A stretch of DNA of 64,000 nt, taken from positions 8,159 through 72,158 of the forward strand of contig CAUGOD010000010.1 of assembly GCA_959601025.1 (NCBI GenBank), written 5' to 3'. Both the position numbers and the translations under genes were made by a program. The notes beneath the pieces are model-generated. The model was not told the origin of the DNA and did not search any database. It was given only the letters and a program-made list of their open reading frames with translations. This DNA is from an uncultured Oscillospiraceae bacterium. GTDB taxonomy: Bacteria; Bacillota; Clostridia; Oscillospirales; Acutalibacteraceae. Of the stretch, positions 52,193 to 60,841 are shown piece by piece. Numbering within the stretch: position 1 is the stretch's first letter; each line of letters starts with the position of its first letter.

Positions 52193-53716
52193 TTGAAAAT
52201 ATACCGTGTTTGGGCCGCAGCGGCCGGGCTGGTGCTGTCCATGCTGTGGTGCATCTGCCCATGCGCAGCCATGGAGGGCCCGGCGGACATAACGGAAACC
52301 TACAAAAGCTATATTTATGACCAGCGGGGAAATCCCGTGGCGGCGCCCGAGCTGTACCGTTTCGTCAGCTCGGTTTCCGGGGAATCGCTGGGACTGGGTG
52401 CCCTCTCCAAACCGGCGGATCTGTTTACAGACCGGAACGGCGATATCTATCTGGCGGACAGCGGCAACCATCGGATTCTGATCATGGATAGCCGGCTGCA
52501 GTTGGAACAGGTTATCGACCAGGTGTTGATCGACGGCGTTCCTGAGTCTCTGAACAATCCGCAGGGGGTTTTTGTGACTGCAGACGGCGATCTTTATATC
52601 GCCGATACCGGCAATGCACGCGTACTGGCTATGCGTCGGGATGGCGTTGTGTTCCGGCTCTACACAAAGCCGACAGAAGCGGTTTTCCCACAGCAGACGG
52701 AATTCAGCCCCTACAAGATTGCGCTGGACCGGGCGGGCAGCCTATATGTGGTTTGTCATAACGTGTTCCAGGGGTTGGTCTCTTACGATGCGCAGGGGAC
52801 GTTTACCGGATTCTTTGGAAGCAACCCGGTGGAGCTGACCTGGAGTCAATTGGTGTCCCAGATCTGGAAAAACATTTTTACACAGGAACAGGTGGCCTCC
52901 ATGCAGAAATCCTTGCCGGTTGAATACTCAAACGTCTATATCGGCAAGGATAATTTCATATATACGGCGACCCGCTCAACACAGAATTCACTGGATGAAA
53001 TAAAAAAAATGAACGCGTTGGGGAACAACGTCCTGCAATTCGATGATACCGGTGTATTTTATAAAAAGAACGATTTTGGTGATCTGAAAAAGGGCCGTCT
53101 CCACGGGAACACCCTGGACAGTCGTTTTGAAGACGTGTTCGCCGATGAAAACGGTCTGATTTATGCGCTGGACAGCGAACGATGCAGGGTGTTTATTTAC
53201 GATAAGGAATGTGACCTGTTGGGGATCGTCGGCGGAGCGGGGGAACAGAGCGGGACCGTGCGCGTCCCCTCCGCTGTTGAAAAGACGGGGGAACAGCTGC
53301 TGATTCTGGACAGTGATAAGGGGACGATGTCCGTCTTTGAACTGACGGATTATGGGCGGACGCTGCTCAAGGCCAGAGAGCTCTATCAGGAGGGCAATTA
53401 TGAGGATAGCCTCCAGCTTTGGCAGGAGGTCAAATCCCACAACGCCAATCTCCCCATGACTTACCGCAGTATGGGGAAAATCTATTACATGAGTGGTGCC
53501 TATTCACAAGCCATGGACCAATTTAAACTGTGTGAGGACCGGGAGGGATATTCGCAGGCGTATCGGGAGATTCGGAAAGATTTTGTCCGAAAGAACTTGC
53601 TGTGGATGTTTCTGGGCGGGATTCTTGTCCTATTTCTCATAAATCGGCTGGTGGCTTGGTTCTTGGTCTATACAGGTGCCCGCCTCCGTCCGGAGAGGAG
53701 GCGCCGTCATGATTAA
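52193..53716 (+). CDS. NHL beta-propeller/TPR membrane protein
   Basis: The 507-residue product has a signal peptide (about 1-26) and NHL-type repeats (about 65-370; KPADLFTDRNGDIYLADSGNHRILIMD, NNPQGVFVTADGDLYIADTGNARVLAM). A TPR-like helical pair follows (about 385-460, ARELYQEGNYEDSLQLWQEV and YYMSGAYSQAMDQF), then a transmembrane helix (about 472-493) and a basic tail. The bulk should face outside. It starts with TTG after AGAAGGGGG. Such proteins can scaffold or bind sugars; no function is established here. Confidence 0.82.
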   Translation: MKIYRVWAAAAGLVLSMLWCICPCAAMEGPADITETYKSYIYDQRGNPVAAPELYRFVSSVSGESLGLGALSKPADLFTDRNGDIYLADSGNHRILIMDSRLQLEQVIDQVLIDGVPESLNNPQGVFVTADGDLYIADTGNARVLAMRRDGVVFRLYTKPTEAVFPQQTEFSPYKIALDRAGSLYVVCHNVFQGLVSYDAQGTFTGFFGSNPVELTWSQLVSQIWKNIFTQEQVASMQKSLPVEYSNVYIGKDNFIYTATRSTQNSLDEIKKMNALGNNVLQFDDTGVFYKKNDFGDLKKGRLHGNTLDSRFEDVFADENGLIYALDSERCRVFIYDKECDLLGIVGGAGEQSGTVRVPSAVEKTGEQLLILDSDKGTMSVFELTDYGRTLLKARELYQEGNYEDSLQLWQEVKSHNANLPMTYRSMGKIYYMSGAYSQAMDQFKLCEDREGYSQAYREIRKDFVRKNLLWMFLGGILVLFLINRLVAWFLVYTGARLRPERRRRHD

Positions 53717-54401
53717 AGCACTTATTCGCAACGCGTATATATTTTTCGTGAATTTTGACCCTTCCCGGTACCGGTACCGCAATTTGGATAAAAGCAAGCT
53801 GCGCTGGCCGTTCCGACTGATGCGCCATCCGCTGTCGGCTTTATATGAAATCAAATATGAAGGCAAAGGCTCCCTGGCCTTGGCCAATGCGTGTCTGTTT
53901 CTGTTCTTTCTGCTCCAGGTGGTCCGGTATTCCGGGCGGGGCTTTTTGTTTAACACCAACCTGCCGGAGGATTTCAGCCTGCCTTTTCAGCTGGCCGTTT
54001 CCTTTTTGCCGATATTCCTCTGGTGTATATCCCTGTGGGCGTCATCGGTCCTGTTTGACGGGGAGGGCAGTTTCCGTGAACTCTATATCACCAGCGCTTA
54101 TGCGCTGCTGCCCTTGATGCTTTTTTCAATTATGGAAATGCTTCTTTCGAATATGCTGCTGCTGGAGGAAGCGGCATTTCTGACCTTGTTCACCGCGATA
54201 GGTACGGGATGGACAATTCTGCTGTATATTCTCAGCACACTGGTCATCGAGCAATTTACGCTCAAGCGTACAGTTTTTTGCATGTTGACTTCACTGTTTT
54301 TTCTGCTGCTGATCGTTTTTATCAGTCTATTGTTGATGAACTTTCTCCAGCAGATGATCATATTTGTGCAGAGCGTGGTAAAGGAGATCGTATTCCGATG
54401 A
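53709..54401 (+). CDS. YIP1-family membrane protein
   Basis: The 230-residue product fits the YIP1 family, with a soluble N-terminus of about 50 residues (RWPFRLMRHPLSALYEIKYEGKG), then five hydrophobic helices. It overlaps the NHL gene by 8 bases and has a GAGGAGG site. The two likely work together at the membrane. Bacterial YIP1 proteins have no settled function. Next to sugar importers they may be a structural or regulatory partner. Confidence 0.82.
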   Translation: MIKALIRNAYIFFVNFDPSRYRYRNLDKSKLRWPFRLMRHPLSALYEIKYEGKGSLALANACLFLFFLLQVVRYSGRGFLFNTNLPEDFSLPFQLAVSFLPIFLWCISLWASSVLFDGEGSFRELYITSAYALLPLMLFSIMEMLLSNMLLLEEAAFLTLFTAIGTGWTILLYILSTLVIEQFTLKRTVFCMLTSLFFLLLIVFISLLLMNFLQQMIIFVQSVVKEIVFR

Positions 54402-56650
54402 GACTGAATCGAATAAAGAACCTGGATACGATAAAGAAAATCGCGGCTGTATTATGTATTGCAGTGGAGCTGCTATGGCTGCCAGCCTGTCAACCGGCAG
54501 AAACCTTTATAGAACCGGCGGAGCAAAGCTTCAAGGGGCTTCCGGCTATTCGTACGGACGATACCCAGAAAACGGCGGCGGAAAATTCCGCGATGCGCTT
54601 GCAGGTGAATCCAAGCGATGCTTCCGTGTATATCGAATGCCGGGACACCGGGCGGCGGTATCCGCTGGCTGTCGAGCAGGAGTCGATGCCGGAGTCCCTG
54701 GACGGCGGGCAAAAAATGCTGTTGGGCTCCATGCTGCAGGTGACGGCGTGTGATGCGATGGGCAAGGAGTTTGTGGTGAACAGCCGGGTTGGCAGCGTAA
54801 ATCGGGGGACCTTTGCTATTTATGAATGCGGCGACGGCATCATTATTAACTACCGCTTTGAACGGCCGAGTGATCAGTATGAAATTCCCGTCCGGATTCG
54901 TCTGACAGCCGATGGTTTTACGATAGAGGTGCTGTACGAGGATATCCGTGAATGGGGAGAGATGCGGGTCAACCGGATCGCGGTATTGCCCGCATTTGAA
55001 GCTCAGCTGTCCGGCTGCGAGGGGTATATGCTGATTCCCGACGGCAGCGGTGCGCTGGTGCCGTGGGGAGCCCCGCAACAAAACACGGCCGATTATTACG
55101 GCGACATCTACGGCCGCGACCCGGCGCTTTCGCTGGTTATGCAGACCGAAGTGCGGCAGGAGGTGCGCCTGCCGGTTTTCGGCGGCAAGGCCGGGAACGC
55201 GGCATTTTTAGGAATCGTTACGGCCGGGGATGCCGGCGCCGCCATCCATTGTTCTCCCGCTAAGCAGGAGGGGCAGTTTGGCTGCGTATATGCCAGCTTT
55301 GTTTACCGGCAGGCGGACACCTCCGTCCTGGCCGACAGGGATTGGAATTCGCGCCGGGTGACGGTATTGGCAGATCAGCCCTTTGAGGAATCGCCCTGTG
55401 TGAGGTATTGTCTGCTCCCGCCGGAAGAGGCGGATTACAGCGGCATGGCGGTGCGCTATCGCCGTTATTTACAGGAAGAATGCGGCCTTGGACGGCATGC
55501 GGAGGAGCCTACCGTCCTTTTGGAGATAGCAGGAGCCTATGCCGAAAAAGAGTCCGTGCTGGGTCTTACAGTTGAGCAATCGAAACCGGCCACCACCTTT
55601 CAGCAGGCCCGCGCAATCCTGGAAGAATTCGCCGGGGAAGGAATTGCCGATTTGTCGGTTGTATACACGTCCATCAACGAAAAGGGCCGTTATCGTTCCA
55701 AGGCAGGTGCTTTCCGGCCGGACGCGGTTTTAGGGGGACAGAAGGGGCTGCAGACCCTGGCGGCATACTGCCGGGAGGTAAACATTCCGCTGATGCCGGA
55801 AATCGATGTGTTTTCCCATTATGCAAAGAAAAGTGCCCTGTCTCTGGATCGATTCGCCAAGCGCATCAATGAGGAACCGGTAAAGGTATACCGCTATTCT
55901 CCGGCTACGAATCAGACGGAGGAGGACCTGTTCCGTTATCTGACGCGTCCCTCGAACTGGCTTGCCGATTGGCAGAACATGCTGAAGGCGTGCCGGAAAG
56001 CCGATATTTCTTCGGTGGCCGCGGCCGGCTTCGGTGATTTGCTGTATGCGGACCATACCGGCAAGTCCCCGAAGAACCGTGACGCCATGCGCCAAGAGGT
56101 AACGTCGCTGGCTGAGGCTGTAACCGGCGAGGGCATGCGGTTGATGGTCGGCGGCGGGAATGCCTATATGCTGGCCTATGCGTCCGGGGTACGGGATGTG
56201 CCGGTCAGCAGCAGCGCGTTTGACCTGCAAAGCCGCTCGGTACCCTTTTACGCCATGGTGACGCACGGGCTTCTGCCGCTTTACAGTGAATCCTTAACGG
56301 GGAAAAGCGATTTGAAGAGTTGGTGTTTAACCCTGGCAGAAAGCGGCGTTATGCCGCAATTTTTGGTCACAGGCAGCCCCTCGACAGCGTTTTTGAATAC
56401 GGAGCAGAACGAAGCGTACGCCTCTTATTATAAAGATGTCTTAAAGGACGTGAAGGAAATGGCCGGATGGCTGCTTCCTATTTTGGAACAGACATGGGAT
56501 CAAACGATTGTCAGGCACGAGCGGGTGGGGATGCTCAGCGTTACGGAGTATGAAAACGGGGGAAAAACGGTCACCAACTTCGGACAGGAGGATTATGTAT
56601 ATGAGAACATAGCCATACCCGCCCGCAGCAGCCAGTGGATCCCCGCATAA
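54398..56650 (+). CDS. DUF5696-type lipoprotein
   Basis: The 750-residue protein has a signal peptide with lipobox L-P-A-C (Cys 31). An N-terminal beta domain (about 65-250, LQVNPSDASVYIECRDTGRRYPL) is followed by a barrel-like domain (about 340-690) with TSINEKGRYRSKAGAFRPDAVLGGQKGLQTLAAYCREVNIPLMPEID (residues 425-471) and FGDLLYADHTGKSPKNRDAMRQEV. These look like glycosidase-type barrel strands, with candidate acids in PEIDVF and ADH. It overlaps the YIP1 gene by four bases after AAAGGAG. The family has no assigned reaction as far as I know. Confidence 0.8.
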   Translation: MRLNRIKNLDTIKKIAAVLCIAVELLWLPACQPAETFIEPAEQSFKGLPAIRTDDTQKTAAENSAMRLQVNPSDASVYIECRDTGRRYPLAVEQESMPESLDGGQKMLLGSMLQVTACDAMGKEFVVNSRVGSVNRGTFAIYECGDGIIINYRFERPSDQYEIPVRIRLTADGFTIEVLYEDIREWGEMRVNRIAVLPAFEAQLSGCEGYMLIPDGSGALVPWGAPQQNTADYYGDIYGRDPALSLVMQTEVRQEVRLPVFGGKAGNAAFLGIVTAGDAGAAIHCSPAKQEGQFGCVYASFVYRQADTSVLADRDWNSRRVTVLADQPFEESPCVRYCLLPPEEADYSGMAVRYRRYLQEECGLGRHAEEPTVLLEIAGAYAEKESVLGLTVEQSKPATTFQQARAILEEFAGEGIADLSVVYTSINEKGRYRSKAGAFRPDAVLGGQKGLQTLAAYCREVNIPLMPEIDVFSHYAKKSALSLDRFAKRINEEPVKVYRYSPATNQTEEDLFRYLTRPSNWLADWQNMLKACRKADISSVAAAGFGDLLYADHTGKSPKNRDAMRQEVTSLAEAVTGEGMRLMVGGGNAYMLAYASGVRDVPVSSSAFDLQSRSVPFYAMVTHGLLPLYSESLTGKSDLKSWCLTLAESGVMPQFLVTGSPSTAFLNTEQNEAYASYYKDVLKDVKEMAGWLLPILEQTWDQTIVRHERVGMLSVTEYENGGKTVTNFGQEDYVYENIAIPARSSQWIPA

Positions 56651-56677
56651 TCGTTCATATCGGAAAGGGTGAAAAGA

Positions 56678-59600
56678 GTGGAAAACAGCAAGCGAAAGCG
56701 GTTGATCGTCATGGTGGCGTTGATTCTTTGTCTCTGCGTCGTTTTGGGCGGAGTAACCGCCATTTTGGTATACGTTTGTTCATCTGGCGCATCAACATCA
56801 GTCGAAAGCGAAGGAGAGAGTTCAAAGCCCATGACCGATCTGCAGAAATCCGTTCTGATGAATTGGACGGTCAGCGATTTTCGGAACATGGATACCAAAC
56901 GCGCCTCCTCCGCGGATGGAAAGATGGGCCCGTTTTATGCGGAGCTGAGCGATCAGGTGGAGAAAACGGTTTTCCCGGCCGGACAAATACGGTTTATTGA
57001 GCTGGAGGATTTCCTGAGTACCGGCCATTTGACCGGAAATTGGGGCATGAATACCAACTCGCAGTATTCCGGCGGCTCCGCGCTGCAGCTAATTTCTAAA
57101 GAGGGCAGCAACGGGAGCCTGACACTCTCGTTTTCGGGAACCGGCATTGCCGTTTACGGGGTCTGCGGAAGCAACAGCTCCCAGCTTTGCTGGTCTTTGG
57201 ACAACGGTGTGCGGAGCGGGACGGAAAATCTGTTTTATAGAGACGGATACCGCTATCAGGATCGCCTGATTGCGATTTCCGGACTGGAGCCGGGGACGCA
57301 TACCTTGGTGATTTCCGATGTTGCCCAAGGGTATCAGAAAAATAATCCCTGGGAAACAGAATTTAAAATTGTGCTGGATTTTGCAGTGGTGGAAAACGGC
57401 GGAATCCTTTCGAAGGAACTGGAAAAAAAGAGGTCATCCAAGGCCGTGCCGGCCGACGGGGGGCTTCGGCTGGAAAAAGGCGGAAGCGTTACCGGCGTGT
57501 TTATGGGGGATAACGTCACCCTGAACGCAAAAGGAAACGGCCGGCTGAAAATCCGGGTGGATGCAAAGTCGGAGGAGATAGAAGCGCCGTCCGAGATGTC
57601 GGCCGTCTACCAGAGGACGGGGATGTCCCGCGGGGATAAGGATCTTAAAAGGATGCATACCTATACCGTGGAATGCTTGGATGGGTATGTCGTCCTGGGG
57701 GACATGGAGGCTGAAGCTTATCAGTATGCCAAGGATACATATATAGAACTGACTTTGGACGGGGAGAAAGCAGGCTGTCGTGCGGGTGTGGTGCTGCTGG
57801 ACAGCTATGCCTTCCGGGACACCAGCCTGTATTTGGAGGCCTACGATAAAGACGGGAACAAGCTGGCCGATGGAAAAGACTGGTTTTTGAATATCGGCGA
57901 AGCCGGGAAGGCCACCAGACTGCGGGTGACATTTGAAACGGAAGCGTTTTGCCGGGCGCCGTATATTGAGACCATGTACGTTGTGAGCTCGTCGGAGACG
58001 ACGGAGGCTCCTTCGGGACGATACATAGGCTTTGAACCCGGCACGATCAAAGAGGCGGAGCAAACCAACCGGAATGGCGTGGGAAATTTTGCATGGTTTC
58101 CCCGGCCGGGACAGTTCCCGGTGGATGAATGGAGCCGTGTGAATAAAATCGACATCTTTATCAACGCGGCGGTAATGCGGGACGCCGGAAAAGCCTTTAT
58201 GCTCAGCATGCGACACGGATTCGGCGATTATACCCGTCCAACCTGGCTGTTGCAGGATGGCGATTGGGCACCGCTCGTCTATCCGGACATTTACACGCAG
58301 GAGGAGCTGGAGGCCCTCAAGACATTGGGAGGGCAGTATTTCATCGGTCTGCTGCTGGAAGAAATGGATACCACGCTCCTCCAGGGAGGCCTGGGCAGCA
58401 AATCCCGGAGTGAAATCCCGGATCTGTATGGCTTTACGACGCGGTCCGGCGGACGCGCTGCCGTTGAGAAAGAATTGAAAAAATATGTGGACCGCTATCA
58501 CAGCTACGGCCTTCCCGCGATCGTGAATTATGCCACCATGTTCCAGCATTCCGGCTATCGAGCCGGCGCCGACTTGGTGATCGGGGAATTCGGCGCTCAG
58601 CATGTGTCCTATGGTGTACAGCTGGCCATGCTCCGCGGGGCCTCCCGGCAGTTTGATAAGGATTTTGCTGTATGGATTTCTCTGTGGCACAATGTACAAC
58701 TGCCCGTGCCGGAACACAGTCCGGCGGCGGGCAAGCACCCCGGCATGTCCGAGCAGACTGGTCATTCCGCCAACAGGCTCCGCCAGACGATGCTGCTGTC
58801 CTATCTGTCCGGCGCCCAAATTGTTACAACAGAGGACACGGTACCGATGTTCGTAGGGGACAGCATGGGCGATTGGGATTTGTCCGAATGGGGGAACGTC
58901 GTTAAGGAGGTGGAGAGCAAGAAGGACACGCTAGATGCTTATTCCCCGGATATTCGTACGGCTCTGATGCTGGACAAGGACGCAGGCTGGACCCCTGGCT
59001 CGCTGTGGGGCGGATGGCCTACCTGGACCAACGAACCCTTTGATAATGGAAGCCAGTATGGGCATATCTGGGGCAAGCTGAAGGCGGAAACGCCGGAACT
59101 CCAGGAAATGGCTGTCTTCAATATGCTGTATCCCGGCTCATCTGACAGCGGGATCATGCTGTATGAAGGAACGTATACCGATACGCCTTACGGTCCGGTT
59201 AATGTTGTGCAAAGCGATATTTCGCTGGAAGCGCTTTGCGCGTATGACCGGGTGATTGTGAGCGGCTATTTTAACCCCACACAGGAGGAATTCAAGGTTT
59301 TGAAGCAATATGTGCAGCAGGGCGGACATCTGCTGATCAATGCCGGACAGGCGAAATCCTACTGGAGAGATAGCGAATTTTGGGGCGGTTCGGTATCTTC
59401 CGCTACAACAGCGGTATCGAGTGCGGCGATGAATGGGACGTCGTATACCTTCTCCGCTGGCATTCACGGTTACTCGGGAACGGCTGCGGCCTTGATTACG
59501 ACCCCCTCCGGCCCGCTGGCTGTGGAAAATTCTGTGGGCAATGGGAGCGTAGTTCTGACCTTGACGGATCAATACGATTTGGCGGCATCGCAGCGGCCGG

Positions 59601-59902
59601 AGCTGCTGCCTTATTACGGAGATTTGCTCCGGTATATGATCGGAAAAGGAGGCGCTTACGAGACCGATGCCGTTTATGCAAAGGGGCTGCAGTATCTGCA
59701 TCTGAAAAAGGAAGGGAAACCGGCGCTGTTCCTGACCAATAACAGCAAAACACCGATTACGGTTACCGTCAAAGCGAGTGGTACCGTGGAGGCCGCGGTT
59801 GATGCATTGACCGGCAATACGTTTTCGGGGCGGACAGCGGAGTCGCAGACGGTGTTTACCATTCAGCTGAATGCCTATCAAAACGTTCTGTTAGATTTTT
59901 AG
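56678..59902 (+). CDS. giant membrane-anchored putative glycoside hydrolase
   Basis: The 1074-residue protein has a short basic N-terminus, an uncleaved signal-anchor helix (about 9-35) and a CBM-like jelly roll (about 100-245; FIELEDF, GSLTLSFSGTGIAVYG, PGTHTLVISDVAQG). Further beta domains follow, then a barrel-like region (about 480-770; FIGLLLEEMDTTLLQGG and LVIGEFGAQHVSYGVQLAMLRG offer candidate Glu residues). Next come a Rossmann/GATase-like domain (about 850-900, YDRVIVSGYFNPTQEEFKVLKQYVQQGGHLLINAG) and a C-terminal beta domain. The barrel-GATase-beta order recalls GH42. No named family is recognised with confidence. GTG 56678 is favoured by GGAAAGG spacing. Confidence 0.72.
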   Translation: MENSKRKRLIVMVALILCLCVVLGGVTAILVYVCSSGASTSVESEGESSKPMTDLQKSVLMNWTVSDFRNMDTKRASSADGKMGPFYAELSDQVEKTVFPAGQIRFIELEDFLSTGHLTGNWGMNTNSQYSGGSALQLISKEGSNGSLTLSFSGTGIAVYGVCGSNSSQLCWSLDNGVRSGTENLFYRDGYRYQDRLIAISGLEPGTHTLVISDVAQGYQKNNPWETEFKIVLDFAVVENGGILSKELEKKRSSKAVPADGGLRLEKGGSVTGVFMGDNVTLNAKGNGRLKIRVDAKSEEIEAPSEMSAVYQRTGMSRGDKDLKRMHTYTVECLDGYVVLGDMEAEAYQYAKDTYIELTLDGEKAGCRAGVVLLDSYAFRDTSLYLEAYDKDGNKLADGKDWFLNIGEAGKATRLRVTFETEAFCRAPYIETMYVVSSSETTEAPSGRYIGFEPGTIKEAEQTNRNGVGNFAWFPRPGQFPVDEWSRVNKIDIFINAAVMRDAGKAFMLSMRHGFGDYTRPTWLLQDGDWAPLVYPDIYTQEELEALKTLGGQYFIGLLLEEMDTTLLQGGLGSKSRSEIPDLYGFTTRSGGRAAVEKELKKYVDRYHSYGLPAIVNYATMFQHSGYRAGADLVIGEFGAQHVSYGVQLAMLRGASRQFDKDFAVWISLWHNVQLPVPEHSPAAGKHPGMSEQTGHSANRLRQTMLLSYLSGAQIVTTEDTVPMFVGDSMGDWDLSEWGNVVKEVESKKDTLDAYSPDIRTALMLDKDAGWTPGSLWGGWPTWTNEPFDNGSQYGHIWGKLKAETPELQEMAVFNMLYPGSSDSGIMLYEGTYTDTPYGPVNVVQSDISLEALCAYDRVIVSGYFNPTQEEFKVLKQYVQQGGHLLINAGQAKSYWRDSEFWGGSVSSATTAVSSAAMNGTSYTFSAGIHGYSGTAAALITTPSGPLAVENSVGNGSVVLTLTDQYDLAASQRPELLPYYGDLLRYMIGKGGAYETDAVYAKGLQYLHLKKEGKPALFLTNNSKTPITVTVKASGTVEAAVDALTGNTFSGRTAESQTVFTIQLNAYQNVLLDF

Positions 59903-59920
59903 GAGAGAAGGGGAATTTTC

Positions 59921-60841
59921 GTGAAAAAAGTAATGAAGATACTGGCTTTTCTGGCCATGACGGGGATCATTCAATCCGGAGGCGTTCTTTTTTCCTCGGC
60001 GGAGGGTGCGGACAAAATCATTGATGATTTTGAAGGGTATTCCATCGGCGGCTTCGCGGATGACAGCCTGTTGCGGACCCCGGAGATCCGGGCAGAATTT
60101 GTTCCCTCGGTGACAGGCGAGGGGAAGGTCAGCTTAAAATTCACGACGGATGACGTGCGGAGTTGGGCAACTGTCGGTATTCGGCCGAAGGAATGGGACT
60201 GGACGGGGTATGCCGCCGTACAATGCTATATTGAAGGGATTACGGCCGAGGGGGACAAAGGCTTTGCCATCAAGCCCTCATTTGAGGAGGGCGGCCCCGA
60301 GTGGGAGTGGTATTTGCTGTCGCAGATGTCGCCCGTCTACTATAAAGCGGCCGGGGAGTCGGAATGGACGGAAACGATGGTGGGAGAGGGATATACCATA
60401 TGGCTCCCTGATAATTTCAAAGGATATATTCAGATCCCTCTGGAAAATTTCGTGTGGGTATCCGGAAAGGGCGATTATGCCTATAATTTGGAGAATGTCT
60501 ACAGCTTCTGCTTGGAAATGGGGCCGATTGGCCCGAATTATCCGTTTTACATCGACGATCTTACGCTGGTAAAGGAAGTGTCCAAGCCGGTCCCGGCCAC
60601 CACAAATTCGGAGCCGGATACGACGACCGCGTCCAAAGATACGGAAACCAGCGAACGGAACACAACGGTATCGGAGATCTCGGCAATCGATGAGCCATCT
60701 CCGACGGACAGCACCAGTCAGCCGCACGAGAAGGGCCTGTCCCCGTTGATTATTGTGATTCTGGCGGTTGTGGTAATTGGTGCCGCCGTGGGGGCTGTAC
60801 TGCTGGCCCGCCGCTTAATCGCTCAAAAGAAAGAGAAGTGA
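59921..60841 (+). CDS. membrane-anchored single beta-module protein
   Basis: The 306-residue protein has a signal peptide (about 1-28) and one copy of the same beta module as in the wall-anchored protein at 42420 (about 35-222; WDWTGYAAVQCYIEG, WLPDNFKGYIQIPLENF, YAYNLENVYSFCLEM, FYIDDLTLV). A Thr/Ser/Pro-rich linker (about 225-270) leads to a transmembrane helix (about 275-297) with a basic tail. No catalytic residues are apparent, so it is probably a surface glycan-binding protein. It starts with GTG. Confidence 0.82.
   Translation: MKKVMKILAFLAMTGIIQSGGVLFSSAEGADKIIDDFEGYSIGGFADDSLLRTPEIRAEFVPSVTGEGKVSLKFTTDDVRSWATVGIRPKEWDWTGYAAVQCYIEGITAEGDKGFAIKPSFEEGGPEWEWYLLSQMSPVYYKAAGESEWTETMVGEGYTIWLPDNFKGYIQIPLENFVWVSGKGDYAYNLENVYSFCLEMGPIGPNYPFYIDDLTLVKEVSKPVPATTNSEPDTTTASKDTETSERNTTVSEISAIDEPSPTDSTSQPHEKGLSPLIIVILAVVVIGAAVGAVLLARRLIAQKKEK

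Noticed and set aside
53637..53959. Frames on the minus strand across the NHL/YIP1 overlap
   Set aside because: Both plus-strand genes have ribosome sites and membrane or repeat motifs; the minus frames have none.
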